The translations under genes were made by a program, and so were the position numbers. Below, in pieces: positions 29,295-38,232 of a stretch of 64,000 nucleotides of DNA (position 1 is its first letter; every line of letters begins with the position of its first letter). A model generated the notes under the pieces. It saw nothing but the letters and a program-made list of their open reading frames with translations. It searched no databases and was not told where the DNA came from. Origin of the DNA: Nocardioides daedukensis (GTDB taxonomy: Bacteria > Actinomycetota > Actinomycetes > Propionibacteriales > Nocardioidaceae); contig NZ_JACCAA010000001.1 in the NCBI RefSeq assembly GCF_013408415.1, positions 868,001-932,000 of the forward strand, in the 5' to 3' direction.

Positions 29295-32200
29295 TCACTG
29301 GCCAAGGCAGCCCGGTCCCAGGAGTTGTTTGAGGTCGGCGAACAGGGCCGGGCTCTGGGTCACTCGGAGCCGGTCGTCGAGCCGCATCACGGTGGTCGAA
29401 CCCCGGCTGAGCAGTCGGAGCTGGACCTCGGACATGCCGGGGTGGGTGCCGAGCACCTCCCGCAACTGCTCCACGACGGGTGCGGTGCACCTGGTCGAGG
29501 GCAGCGAGATCACCACCGGACCGTTGGGTCCCTCGCTGATGTCCGGGAGGCTGACCTCCTGGGCGCGGATCTCGGGCTGGTCCTTGTCCTTGCTCAGGCT
29601 GCCCTTCACCCGGATGATCGAGTCCTCGGCCAGGTAGGGGCTGGCCAGCTGGTAGCTGCTCGGGAAGAACAGCACCTCGATGGCGCCGTCGAGATCCTCC
29701 AGCGTCACGGTGGCCCATGCGTCGCCGCGCTTGGTGATCTTGCGCTGGACCGAGGTCACCAGGCCGCTGACCGTCAGTTGCGACCCGTTGGGCCGCTCCT
29801 CGTCGAGCATCAGCTCACCGATCGAGCAGTCGGTGCCCTGGGAGAGGACGTGCTCGAGTCCCATCAGCGGATGGTCGGAGACATAGAGCCCGAGCATGTC
29901 CCGCTCGTGGCTGAGCAGGGTCATCTTGTCCCAGTCGTCCATGTCGGGGACGGTGACCGAGATGCCGAAGCCGGAGGAGGCGACGCCGCCGTCCATGCTG
30001 TCGAACTGGGCGAACAGCGAGTCCTGGCCGATCGCCTCGTTCTTCTTGATGTCGACATATTGGTCGACGGCGGTCTCGTGGATGGCGACCAGTGCACGGC
30101 GCTTGTGCTTCATCTCGTCGAAGGCGCCGGCCTTGATCAGTGACTCCAGGACCCGCTTGTTGCAGACCCCCACCGGGACCTTGTCCATGAAGTCGTTGAA
30201 GTCGGCATAGCGGCCCTTGCTCTCCCGGCCCTCGACGATGCCGTCGACGACGTTGCTGCCGACGTTGCGCACTGCGGTGAGGCCGAAGCGGATGTCGGTG
30301 CCGACCGGGGTGAAGTTGTGCGCGGACTCGTTGACGTCAGGAGGCAGCACCCTGATCTTCATCCGGCGGCACTCGTTGAGATAGATCGCCATCTTGTCCT
30401 TGTCGTCCTTGACGGACGTCAGGAGCGCGGCCATGTATTCGGCCGGGTAGTTCGCCTTGAGGAAGGCGGTGTAGTAGGAGACGACGCCGTAGGCCGCGGA
30501 GTGCGCCTTGTTGAAGGCGTAGTCGGAGAACGGCAGCAGGATGTCCCACAGGGTCTTGATCGCGGCCATCGAGTAGCCGCGCTCCTGCATGCCCCCCGAG
30601 AAGGTCTCGAACTGCTTGTCCAGCTCGGCCTTCTTCTTCTTGCCCATGGCTCGACGAAGCAGGTCGGCCTGACCCAGCGTGTAGCCGGCCAGCTTCTGCG
30701 CGATCGCCATCACCTGCTCCTGATAGACGATCAGGCCGTAGGTCTCGCCCAGGACGTCCTCGAGGGCCTCGGCGAGCTCGGGGTGGATCGGCTCCACCGG
30801 CTCACGACCGGTCTTGCGGCGCGCATATTTGTTGTGCGAGTCCGCGCCCATCGGTCCGGGACGATAGAGCGCACCAACGGCGGAGATGTCCTCGAACGTG
30901 TCGGGGCGCATCGAGCGCAGCAGTGCCCGCATCGGGCCACCGTCGAGCTGGAAGACGCCGAGGGTGTCGCCACGCTGGAGCAGCTCGTAGGTCGTGGGGT
31001 CGGTGAGCTCGAGCTCCTCCAGGACCACGTCCTCGTCGCGGTTCATCTTGATGTTCTTGACCGCGTCGTCGAGCACGGTCAGGTTGCGCAGCCCGAGGAA
31101 GTCCATCTTGATCAGGCCCAGCGACTCACACGTCGGATAGTCGAACTGGGTGATCATCGCGCCGTCGGCGGGACGCTTGAGCATCGGGATGATGTCGAGC
31201 AGCGGCTCGCTCGACATGATCACACCGGCAGCGTGCACGCCCCACTGGCGCTTGAGGCCCTCGATGCCGATCGCGGTGTCGACGACACGGCGTACGTCGG
31301 GGTTCCCGTCGTAGAGGGTGCGGAACTCGCCGCCCTCGCCGTAGCGCTTGTGCTCGGGATCGAAGATCTCCTTGAGCGGGACGTCCTTGCCCATCACCGC
31401 GGCGGGCATCGCCTTGGTGATCTGGTCCCCCATCGAGAAGGGGTAGGCCAGGATCCGGCTGGAGTCCTTGACGGCCTGCTTCGCCTTGATCGTGCCGTAG
31501 GTGACGATGTAGCTGACCCGGTCGTCGCCGTACTTGTCGGTGACGTAACGGATCACCTCACCACGACGGCGTTCATCGAAGTCGATGTCGAAGTCGGGCA
31601 TGGAGACGCGGTCGGGGTTGAGGAACCGCTCGAAGATCAGGCCGTGCTTGAGCGGGTCGAGGTCGGTGATCCGCATGGCGTAGGCGACCATCGAGCCGGC
31701 ACCCGAGCCACGGCCCGGGCCGACCCTGATCCCGTTGTCCTTGGCCCAGTTGATGAAGTCGGCGACGACGAGGAAGTAGCCGGGGAAGCCCATCTGGGTG
31801 ATCACGCCGAGCTCGAACTCGGCCTGCTTGCGCACGTCGTCCGGGATGCCGTTGGGGTAGCGGAACTTCAGCCCGGTCTCGACTTCCTTGATCAGCCACG
31901 AGGTCTCGTCCTCCCCCGGAGGGCAGGGGAACCGCGGCATGAAGGTGCCGTTGCCCTCGGTGAACTCGACGTTGCAGCGCTCGGCGATCAGGAGGGTGTT
32001 GTCGCAGGCCTCGCGGAGCTGGTACTTCCCCTCCCATAGCTCGCGCATCTCGGCCGGGGACTTCACGTAGTAGCCGTCGCCGGAGAACGCGAACCGCTGG
32101 CCCGGTCCGTCTCCGGCCGGGATGTCCATCGTGGACCCGGAGTTGATGCACAGCAGGTGCTCCTGCGACTTCGCGTCCTCCTTGCGGACGTAGTGCGAGT

Positions 32201-32867
32201 CGTTGGTCGCGATCGGCGGGATGCCGAGGTCCTTGCCGAGCTTGAGCAGGCCGTCGCGAACGCGGTTCTCGATGGACAGGCCGTGGTCCATCAGCTCGAG
32301 GAAGTAGTTCTCCTTGCCGAGGATGTCCTGGAACTCGCCGGCCACCTGGCGCGCGGCGTCGTACTGGCCGTAACGCAGGTGGACCTGGATCTCGCCGGAC
32401 GGACAGCCGGTCGTCCCGATGATGCCCTTGCCGTGCTTGGCGAGGAGCTCGCGGTCCATCCGGGGCTGCTTGAAGAAGCCGTCGCGCCAGGCACCGGTGG
32501 TGAGGCGGAACAGGTTGTGCATGCCCTCGGTGTTCTCCGAGAGCAGGGTCATGTGGGTGTAGGCACCACGCGCGGAGACGTCGTCCGGACCGCCGTCGTA
32601 GAAGTTGACGCCCTTGCGCTCGAAGCGGGAGATGTTGGGGGTGAAGTAGGCCTCGATGCCGATGATCGGCTTGATGCCCGCGTCCTTGGCCTTCTTGTAG
32701 AAGTCGTAGGCCCCGAACACGTTGCCGTGGTCGGTCATCGCGATCGCCGGCATGCCCAGCTCGGCGACGTGCTGGGCCATGTCTCCCAGGCGGGCGGCCC
32801 CGTCGAGCATGGAGTATTCGGTGTGCACGTGAAGGTGCACGAACCCGTCGCCGGAGGCTGCTGACAT
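29295..32867 (-). CDS. dnaE1: DNA polymerase III alpha subunit (replicative)
   Basis: This is the chromosomal replicase, 1190 residues, of the actinobacterial DnaE1 type. It has an N-terminal PHP domain (FVHLHVHTEYSMLDGAARLGD, AMTDHGNVFGAYDFY), which serves as the proofreading exonuclease in related mycobacteria. The C-family core follows: GPGRGSGAGSMVAYAM, the catalytic aspartates in SMPDFDIDFDERRRGEV, and IKMDFLGLRNLTVLDD with FQLDGGPMRALLR. Then come a helix-hairpin region, an OB-fold, and a C-terminus ending LKQLLGPGCLGQ. The start is set by alignment with MSxxxxxFVHLHxHTEYSMLDGAA; ATG 32894 in frame is an alternative. Confidence 0.95.
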   Translation of the reverse strand: MSAASGDGFVHLHVHTEYSMLDGAARLGDMAQHVAELGMPAIAMTDHGNVFGAYDFYKKAKDAGIKPIIGIEAYFTPNISRFERKGVNFYDGGPDDVSARGAYTHMTLLSENTEGMHNLFRLTTGAWRDGFFKQPRMDRELLAKHGKGIIGTTGCPSGEIQVHLRYGQYDAARQVAGEFQDILGKENYFLELMDHGLSIENRVRDGLLKLGKDLGIPPIATNDSHYVRKEDAKSQEHLLCINSGSTMDIPAGDGPGQRFAFSGDGYYVKSPAEMRELWEGKYQLREACDNTLLIAERCNVEFTEGNGTFMPRFPCPPGEDETSWLIKEVETGLKFRYPNGIPDDVRKQAEFELGVITQMGFPGYFLVVADFINWAKDNGIRVGPGRGSGAGSMVAYAMRITDLDPLKHGLIFERFLNPDRVSMPDFDIDFDERRRGEVIRYVTDKYGDDRVSYIVTYGTIKAKQAVKDSSRILAYPFSMGDQITKAMPAAVMGKDVPLKEIFDPEHKRYGEGGEFRTLYDGNPDVRRVVDTAIGIEGLKRQWGVHAAGVIMSSEPLLDIIPMLKRPADGAMITQFDYPTCESLGLIKMDFLGLRNLTVLDDAVKNIKMNRDEDVVLEELELTDPTTYELLQRGDTLGVFQLDGGPMRALLRSMRPDTFEDISAVGALYRPGPMGADSHNKYARRKTGREPVEPIHPELAEALEDVLGETYGLIVYQEQVMAIAQKLAGYTLGQADLLRRAMGKKKKAELDKQFETFSGGMQERGYSMAAIKTLWDILLPFSDYAFNKAHSAAYGVVSYYTAFLKANYPAEYMAALLTSVKDDKDKMAIYLNECRRMKIRVLPPDVNESAHNFTPVGTDIRFGLTAVRNVGSNVVDGIVEGRESKGRYADFNDFMDKVPVGVCNKRVLESLIKAGAFDEMKHKRRALVAIHETAVDQYVDIKKNEAIGQDSLFAQFDSMDGGVASSGFGISVTVPDMDDWDKMTLLSHERDMLGLYVSDHPLMGLEHVLSQGTDCSIGELMLDEERPNGSQLTVSGLVTSVQRKITKRGDAWATVTLEDLDGAIEVLFFPSSYQLASPYLAEDSIIRVKGSLSKDKDQPEIRAQEVSLPDISEGPNGPVVISLPSTRCTAPVVEQLREVLGTHPGMSEVQLRLLSRGSTTVMRLDDRLRVTQSPALFADLKQLLGPGCLGQ

Positions 32868-32923
32868 GGAGCTGGGGACGCCTTTCGAGGTCATTCGCGG
32901 ACGGCTGGCGGGGAAGAGAACCA

Positions 32924-32929
32924 AGCCTA
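32924..32929 (-). promoter_or_regulatory. Candidate -10 box for dnaE1
   Basis: TAGGCT on the minus strand lies about 55 nt upstream of ATG 32867. It overlaps the uninterrupted reading frame of the GNAT gene but not the frame-corrected gene, which ends at 32974. Confidence 0.4.
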
Positions 32930-33688
32930 GGTGATGTCGGGATCGAGACTACGTCGACCCACCGACAGCTCCCTCAGCCTCCCGGCTGTGAGGCGTCCAG
33001 ACTCTCGGTGATCACCACATCCACGATCCGGGCCACTCGCTCCAGTCCCAATGCCGGCGCCCTGGCCGTCATTCGCTCGGCGAATCTCCCGCTCACGCTG
33101 CGGGTCGCGACCGGCGTGCCCACCCACGGGCTTGCGGACCTGTACAGCGGCCGTCAACGCCTGCCGGCGCGCCAGCAGTCCGGCGAGCTGGTCGTCGACC
33201 TCATCGATCTGGTTGCGCAGGAAGACCAGTGGCTGCTCCCCCAGCCAGGCCATCCGGATGTCCGGGGAGCGCTCCTCGTTGTCCGCGCCGTCGGTCCGCT
33301 CGAGCTCGACGAGTCCGTGCTTGTGATAGAAGCTGCGCGCCGGGTGGTTCGACTCGAAGACCCAGAGTCCGAACCCGTCCGGGCGCAGGCTGGTGGCGAC
33401 CTCGAGCAGCGCCGTCCCGATGCCGCCCCGTTGCGCTGCGGGGTCGACGTACAGGGCATCGAGCCAGGTGGGGGTGAGCGCCAGATAACCGACGATCTGA
33501 TCCGCCTCGGCGACCCATACATCGGTTGCCGACAGGTCCCATCCCCGCACCCAGGCCACGACCGCATCACGTGGGTGCACCAGGGGCGGCATCGACGGTA
33601 CGGCGGCAGCGCGTGCCCGGATGTGGAGCTCGGCGATCGCAGGCAGGTCATCGGTGACGGCCGGTCTCAGGATGAGCGCGGAAGACAT
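32927..33688 (-). CDS. GNAT acetyltransferase fused to chorismate mutase-like domain; probable frameshift
   Basis: Residues 1-140 are a GNAT N-acetyltransferase (LRPAVTDDLPAIAELHIRA; acetyl-CoA loop VDPAAQRGGIGTALLEVA; NHPARSFYHKHGLVELE). Residues about 157-206 look like an AroQ-type chorismate mutase helix pair: FLRNQIDEVDDQLAGLLARR, a Lys, then GRDPQRERE. After residue 206 the sequence turns into low-complexity Gly/Arg. The other phase reads on as ERMTARAPALGLERVARIVD and ends at a stop at 32974, just as chorismate mutases end. A one-base shift near 33077-33084 is therefore likely. The start ATG 33688 is weakly supported by GATGAT 6 nt upstream. Confidence 0.75.
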   Translation of the reverse strand: MSSALILRPAVTDDLPAIAELHIRARAAAVPSMPPLVHPRDAVVAWVRGWDLSATDVWVAEADQIVGYLALTPTWLDALYVDPAAQRGGIGTALLEVATSLRPDGFGLWVFESNHPARSFYHKHGLVELERTDGADNEERSPDIRMAWLGEQPLVFLRNQIDEVDDQLAGLLARRQALTAAVQVRKPVGGHAGRDPQREREIRRANDGQGAGIGTGASGPDRGCGDHRESGRLTAGRLRELSVGRRSLDPDIT

Positions 33689-33772
33689 GGGTGCATCATC
33701 CCAGTTGTTGCCCCGCGGCACGGACCGCTGCCACCGGACGGGACGCTCGTCCCCAGCATGCCCGGGTGGTGC

Positions 33773-34702
33773 TCAGTGTGCTTCGCGGATGATCTCCAGC
33801 GCGCGGGCCAGGTCGTCGGGATAGTCCGCCTCATAGGTCACGTACTCACCCGACTCGGGGTGCTCGAAGCCGAGCTTAACCGCGTGCAGCCATTGCCGCT
33901 CCAGGCCGACCCGCTTGGCCAGGGTCGGGTCCGCGCCATAGGTCAGGTCACCCACGCAGGGGTGCTTGAGCGCCGACATGTGCACTCGGATCTGGTGGGT
34001 GCGGCCGGTCTCCAGGTGGACCTCCATCAGACTGGCGAAACGGTGCGCCTCGAGGAGCTCGTAATGGGTGATGCTGTGCTTGCCGTCAGCCATCACCGCG
34101 AACTTCCAGTCCGACTTCGGGTGCCGCCCGATCGGCGCATCGATGGTGCCGGTCAACGGGTCCGGGTGCCCCTGCACGAGTGCGTGGTAGGTCTTGTCGA
34201 CGGTGCGGTGCCGGAAGGCGTTCTTGAGCACCGAGTAGGCGTGCTCGGACTTGCAGATCACCATCACGCCGGAGGTGCCGACGTCGAGGCGCTGCACGAT
34301 GCCCTGGCGCTCGGACGCACCACTGGTCGCGATCCGATAACCGGCGCCGGCCAGGTGCCCCACCACGGTCGGCCCGGTCCAGCCGGGGCTCGGGTGCACG
34401 GCGACCCCGACGGGCTTGTCGATCACGACGATGGCGTCGTCGTCGTGGATGATCTTGATGCCCTCGACGATCTCGGCCTTGATCTCCAGCGGGTCGGCCC
34501 GCTGCGGGAACTCGACCTCGAGCATCGCACCGGAGTGGACCCGGTCGGACTTGCCGACCCCCGCGGAGTCGACCCGGACGTAGCCCTCGGCGATCAGCTC
34601 GGCCGCGCGGGTGCGGGAGACGCCGAACATCCGGGCGATCGCCGTGTCCACCCGCTCGCCGGCCAGGCCCTCGGGGACCAGGACGGTGCGCTGCTCAGTC
34701 AT
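33773..34702 (-). CDS. RluA-family pseudouridine synthase
   Basis: The enzyme isomerises uridines in RNA, most likely 23S rRNA as RluD does. The 309-residue protein has an N-terminal S4 RNA-binding domain ([30 protein letters not shown]) and a catalytic domain. The catalytic Asp lies in [15 protein letters not shown], with Gln where most members have His, followed by KTYHALVQG and the [27 protein letters not shown] motif. ATG 34702 overlaps the lspA stop in ATGACTGA, the usual lspA-rluD coupling. The exact target site is not evident. Confidence 0.92.
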   Translation of the reverse strand: MTEQRTVLVPEGLAGERVDTAIARMFGVSRTRAAELIAEGYVRVDSAGVGKSDRVHSGAMLEVEFPQRADPLEIKAEIVEGIKIIHDDDAIVVIDKPVGVAVHPSPGWTGPTVVGHLAGAGYRIATSGASERQGIVQRLDVGTSGVMVICKSEHAYSVLKNAFRHRTVDKTYHALVQGHPDPLTGTIDAPIGRHPKSDWKFAVMADGKHSITHYELLEAHRFASLMEVHLETGRTHQIRVHMSALKHPCVGDLTYGADPTLAKRVGLERQWLHAVKLGFEHPESGEYVTYEADYPDDLARALEIIREAH

Positions 34703-35351
34703 GCAACGTCCCGTTCAGTCGGATGCCGCGAATCGTCTGGACGATGATCAGCACGGCGGCAACGTTGATGCAGATGTCTGCGAGGTTGAAGATCGGCCAG
34801 TTGGGCAGGGCGATGAAGTCGACGACGTGCCCTTCGAACGGGCCGGGAGCGCGGAAGAGTCGGTCGGTCAGGTTGCCCCCGACACCGGCGAGCAGGAAGC
34901 CGAGGCCGACGGCCCACCCGCGGCTGCCTAGGCGGAACGACAGGTAGACCACCAAGATCGTGGCGGCGAGGGCGAGGACGCTGAGCACCTCGGTGTAGGA
35001 GGTCCCCATGCTGAACGAGGCGCCGGAGTTGAACGTCAGGTGCCAGTTGAGCCAGTCGCCCAACACCGGCACCGAGCCGCGGCCCTCGAGGGTCGAGGTC
35101 GCCCACTGCTTGGTGGCCTGGTCGAGGCCGAGGCCGACCAGGCCGATCAGCCAGAAGGTGATCAGGAACGGCGTACGCCGTATCGGCGGCGTACGCGCCA
35201 GGTCGACGTTCTGCTCCCCCGAGTCACCAGTCGAGTCCACGGTCGAGCCCTCACGCGAGCCGTCGGGCGAATCATCAGGCGCCCGCTCGACGGAGGTGGG
35301 CTCGGGATTCTCGTCGTCGCCGTTCAGCGGCGCTCTACTCGCTGCTTGCAT
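34695..35351 (-). CDS. lspA: Lipoprotein signal peptidase (signal peptidase II)
   Basis: LspA is a membrane aspartic protease that removes the signal peptide after Lgt has lipidated the cysteine. The 218-residue protein has four helices and both catalytic aspartates, in [15 protein letters not shown] and [15 protein letters not shown], plus the substrate-binding [10 protein letters not shown]. It carries an unusual N-terminal extension of about 60 residues rich in Asp, Glu and Ser, like some other high-GC actinobacterial LspA proteins. ATG 35351 is the first sensible start. Confidence 0.94.
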   Translation of the reverse strand: MQAASRAPLNGDDENPEPTSVERAPDDSPDGSREGSTVDSTGDSGEQNVDLARTPPIRRTPFLITFWLIGLVGLGLDQATKQWATSTLEGRGSVPVLGDWLNWHLTFNSGASFSMGTSYTEVLSVLALAATILVVYLSFRLGSRGWAVGLGFLLAGVGGNLTDRLFRAPGPFEGHVVDFIALPNWPIFNLADICINVAAVLIIVQTIRGIRLNGTLHD

Positions 35352-35422
35352 GTCACCGCAGAGTCTCCCACACCACCGGTGGAGTCGCGGTTTCTCCGTG
35401 CCGCAGGTCTGGCCGAACCGGT

Positions 35423-35446
35423 GCGCCGGCCGATGAGGGCCGGCGC
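35423..35446 (-). terminator. Terminator-like hairpin after the DksA-type gene
   Basis: A perfect 9-bp stem (35423-35431 with 35438-35446, 6-nt loop) begins 6 nt past the stop of the zinc-finger gene and lies before lspA. It has no T-tract, as is common in high-GC bacteria. Confidence 0.55.
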
Positions 35447-35452
35447 CACGGC

Positions 35453-36352
35453 TCAGAAGCCGCGCTTCTCCTCGCGCTGCTTGCAGGTCATGCACAAGGT
35501 GGCCCGCGGGAAGGCCATCAGGCGCTGCTTGCCGATCGGGTTTCCGCACGACTCACACACGCCATAGGTGCCGTCCTCGATCCGGGCCAACGCCCGCTCA
35601 ATCTGGGCGATCATCTCCCGGGAGTTGGCGACCAGGGTGAGCTCGTGGTCTCGCTCGAAGCTGGTGGCGCCCATGTCGGCCTGGTCGTGCCCGGCACCGT
35701 CCCCGGCATCGCGCATGAGCGCGTCCAGCGCACTCTCCTGGTCTGCCACTTCGGCGTGCAGTCGGACTGCCTGCTCGTCGAGCTCCTTGACCACCTCGGC
35801 CAGCTCGGCCTTGGTCCAGGCACTCTCGTCCTCGCGGACGGCCAGCTTCTTCTTGGCGGGCGCCTTCTTCGCAGGAGCCTTCTTGGCCGGAGCCTCCGAG
35901 GTCGATGCGGCGGTCTTCGCCGGCGCAGCCTTCTTGGCCGGGGCGGGAGCCTTCGCGGGCGCGGCCTTCTTCGCGGGGGCCTTCTTGGCCGGAGCCTTCT
36001 TGGCCGGTGCGGCGGCCTTCGCGGGCGCGGCCTTCTTCGTGGGGGCCTTCTTGGCCGGCGCGGCAGCCTTCGCGGGCGCGGCCTTCTTCGCCGGGGCCTT
36101 CTTGGCCGGCGCGGCAGCCTTCGCGGGCGCGGCCTCCTTCGCCGGGGCCTTCTTGGCCGGCGCAGCCTTCTTTGCGGGCGCGGCCTTCTTCGCCGCAGCC
36201 TTCTTCGCGGGAGCCTTCTTCACCGGGGCCTTGGCGCCCGTGGCCGCTGACTCTGTCTCTTCACCGCTCGCCTTCTTGCCCCGGCGCCCGATGACCTTCT
36301 TCGCCGCCGCAGCGGCGGTGCCTGCCAATGACCTTTTCGCAGTGCGTGCCAT
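35453..36352 (-). CDS. DksA/TraR-family zinc-finger protein with histone H1-like tail
   Basis: A 299-residue protein in two parts. The first 170 residues are a low-complexity, lysine-rich region built of repeats such as [12 protein letters not shown], like histone H1 and like actinobacterial nucleoid proteins. The last 130 are a DksA/TraR-type coiled coil ([22 protein letters not shown], then [18 protein letters not shown]) with a four-cysteine zinc finger (CESC, then CMTC). Family members bind RNA polymerase; the tail probably binds DNA or RNA. ATG 36352 has GGAGG 9 nt upstream, and a good promoter lies 60-90 bp upstream. Confidence 0.9.
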   Translation of the reverse strand: MARTAKRSLAGTAAAAAKKVIGRRGKKASGEETESAATGAKAPVKKAPAKKAAAKKAAPAKKAAPAKKAPAKEAAPAKAAAPAKKAPAKKAAPAKAAAPAKKAPTKKAAPAKAAAPAKKAPAKKAPAKKAAPAKAPAPAKKAAPAKTAASTSEAPAKKAPAKKAPAKKKLAVREDESAWTKAELAEVVKELDEQAVRLHAEVADQESALDALMRDAGDGAGHDQADMGATSFERDHELTLVANSREMIAQIERALARIEDGTYGVCESCGNPIGKQRLMAFPRATLCMTCKQREEKRGF

Positions 36353-36412
36353 GGAAAGGGGCCTCCTTGGGCCGGTCACGAGTGTGGCAGGAACCACAGT
36401 CAAGTGGCACGG

Positions 36413-36441
36413 AGAGTAGTCCACCACAGGGGTGACCTCAA
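36413..36441 (-). promoter_or_regulatory. Promoter of the DksA-type gene
   Basis: On the minus strand TTGAGG (36436-36441) is separated by 17 bp from TACTCT (36413-36418), a good sigma-70-type pair, leaving a leader of about 55 nt. Confidence 0.6.
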
Positions 36442-36456
36442 ACCGGCGCGCACAAA

Positions 36457-36492
36457 GGCCCTGGCCGGATCCCGAAGGATCCGGCCAGGGCC
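36457..36492 (-). terminator. Strong intrinsic terminator of divIVA
   Basis: A perfect 16-bp stem (36457-36472 with 36477-36492) closes a TTCG tetraloop when read on the minus strand. A TTTG run follows. It lies 22 nt after the divIVA stop and ends the dcw-linked transcripts. Confidence 0.88.
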
Positions 36493-36514
36493 AGTCAAGC
36501 GTGGAGTGAAGCGG

Positions 36515-37270
36515 TCAGCCTTCGTCCTCGCCGAGGATCGACCGGAGACGCTTCGGGGGCTGCGCGTTCGAGTCACTCACCGTGGACGGCCCTTCGGGCG
36601 TGGCCTCGAGCGACTCGAGCTGCTGGGTGAAGTAGCTCTTCAGGCGCGAGCGGTATTCACGCTCGAACTGGCGGAGCTGCTCGACGTCGGTGCTCAGCTT
36701 GTCGCGCTCCTTCTCCAGGTCGCCGAACATCTGCTGACGCTTCTCGGCGGTCTCGGAGTCGAGCATCTGCGAACGGGTCCGTGCGTCGGACTCGAGGCGG
36801 TCGGCCTTGACCTTGGACTCGGACTCGAGCCGCTCGGCCTTGGTGCGCGCCTCGCCGACGATCTTGTCGGCCTGGTTCTTTGCGTCGTCGACGAGCTCGT
36901 CCGCGTTGCGGGTGGCGATCTCGAGGAGGCGGGCGGCTGCGTTGGACGCCTGGGCCACGGTCTCCACGCGGATCGTCTCCGGCGCAGCGGCGGCAGCAGG
37001 AGCGGCGACCGGGGTCGGGGCCGCGACGGGCTCCGGCTTCGGCTCGGGCTTCTTCTCCTCGACCACCGGGGCGGGAGCCGCCACAGGAGCCGGAGCACCC
37101 GACTGGGCCGCTGACAGCTTGGCCCTCAGATCGTCGTTCTCCTTGGTGAGCCGTGCGAGCTCGGCCTCCACCTCATCGAGGAACTGATCAACTTCACCCA
37201 TGTCATAGCCCTCACGGAGCCGGACCGGAGTAAAGCGCTTGTTGCTCACGTCCTCAGGCGTCAGCGGCAT
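36515..37270 (-). CDS. divIVA: Cell-pole and cell-wall organiser DivIVA (Wag31)
   Basis: DivIVA marks curved membrane at poles and septa and recruits the wall-elongation machine in actinobacteria. The 251-residue protein starts MPLTPEDVSNKRFTPVRLREGYDMGEVDQFLDEVEAEL, the membrane-binding domain. A Pro/Ala-rich linker follows (about residues 70-110), then a long coiled coil. ATG 37270 gives the conserved N-terminus; ATG 37282, four codons earlier, is in frame and has no better ribosome-binding site. A -10-like TATTGT is at 37318-37323. The gene ends in a strong terminator. Confidence 0.94.
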   Translation of the reverse strand: MPLTPEDVSNKRFTPVRLREGYDMGEVDQFLDEVEAELARLTKENDDLRAKLSAAQSGAPAPVAAPAPVVEEKKPEPKPEPVAAPTPVAAPAAAAAPETIRVETVAQASNAAARLLEIATRNADELVDDAKNQADKIVGEARTKAERLESESKVKADRLESDARTRSQMLDSETAEKRQQMFGDLEKERDKLSTDVEQLRQFEREYRSRLKSYFTQQLESLEATPEGPSTVSDSNAQPPKRLRSILGEDEG

Positions 37271-37382
37271 GACCTCACCCATTCGTTTGTCGTCATTGGA
37301 ACGTTCTGTCTTTCGGAACAATAGCGTCTGCTCAATGCGCTGCGCGAAGCAACCACCAGCTGCCAGACGTCAGGGTGAAGCA

Positions 37383-37679
37383 TCAGCCATTCAGGAAGAC
37401 TGCCTGGTTCACCCGCATCAGAAGGTACGTCGCCACAAGGACGATCAGGAAACTGAGGTCGAGGGCGATGCTGCCCAGGCGCAGCGGCGGGATCACCCGA
37501 CGCAGGGCCTTAATCGGCGGGTCCGTGATCGAGTAGACGATCTCCAGCAACACCAGGAGCGGACCCTTCGGGGACCACGAGCGCGCGAAGACCATCACCC
37601 AGTCGAAGACGAACCTCGTCCACAGCAGGGCCATGAAGATGAAGAGGACGACATAGATGATCGTCCCAATGAGAACCAC
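37383..37679 (-). CDS. YggT-family membrane protein
   Basis: The 98-residue protein has two hydrophobic helices flanking the family pattern FVFDWVMVFARSWSPKGPLLVLLEIVYSITDPPIKALRRVIPPLRLGS-like core (shown here only in part by SITDPPIKALRRVIPP). YggT/YlmG proteins sit between sepF and divIVA in Gram-positive genomes and are linked to division or nucleoid placement, with no known activity. GTG 37679 follows the sepF stop by 10 nt. Confidence 0.88.
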   Translation of the reverse strand: MVLIGTIIYVVLFIFMALLWTRFVFDWVMVFARSWSPKGPLLVLLEIVYSITDPPIKALRRVIPPLRLGSIALDLSFLIVLVATYLLMRVNQAVFLNG

Positions 37680-37689
37680 GGGTTTCGAC

Positions 37690-38175
37690 TCAGCTCTGGT
37701 TGAAGAAGCCGCCCTCGGCGATGCGTTCCTTGTCCTCAGCCGCAACGGTCACGTTGGGCGGGGACAGGAGGAACACCTTGTTCGTGACCCGCTCGATGGT
37801 GCCTCGCGTTGCGAAGACCAGGCCGGCCGCGAAGTCGACGAGTCGCTTGGCGTCGTTGTCGTCCATCTCGGACAGGTTCATGATGACCGGCACGCCGTCG
37901 CGGAAGTTCTCACCGACGGTGCGGGCCTCGTTGTAGGTGCGCGGGTGGAGCGTGGTGATCTTGGACAACTCGGCTACCACTCCTGGGGTCGGGCTCGGGA
38001 CAGGCTGGGGGCGACGACGCTCGGAGATGCTTGCCACCGTTGCGGGGCGCGCCTCATCCTTCACCTGCCCGGCCGGCTCATCGGCGTACTCGTCAAAGCC
38101 CTCGTCGTCGGGGTACCGGCCGGTGTCTTCGAGCAGGCCGAGGTACTCACCGATCTTGCGCATTGCGCCGCTCAT
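37690..38175 (-). CDS. sepF: Cell division protein SepF
   Basis: SepF anchors FtsZ to the membrane in actinobacteria, which lack FtsA. The 161-residue protein starts [17 protein letters not shown], an amphipathic membrane-binding helix, and has a disordered linker. It ends in the SepF core ([58 protein letters not shown] region, visible from about residue 70 to 150). GGAGG lies 8 nt before the ATG. Confidence 0.95.
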   Translation of the reverse strand: MSGAMRKIGEYLGLLEDTGRYPDDEGFDEYADEPAGQVKDEARPATVASISERRRPQPVPSPTPGVVAELSKITTLHPRTYNEARTVGENFRDGVPVIMNLSEMDDNDAKRLVDFAAGLVFATRGTIERVTNKVFLLSPPNVTVAAEDKERIAEGGFFNQS

Positions 38176-38232
38176 GTGACTTTCCTCCGGTGGTTCCCGC
38201 ACTCGTTCTCGAGCGCTCTACGTGAATGGACA

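Noticed and set aside
35850..36240. Repetitive DNA that could be taken for a satellite or CRISPR-like array
   Set aside because: It is the coding sequence of the Ala-Pro-Lys tail of the DksA-type protein; the periodicity is that of codons and there are no spacers.
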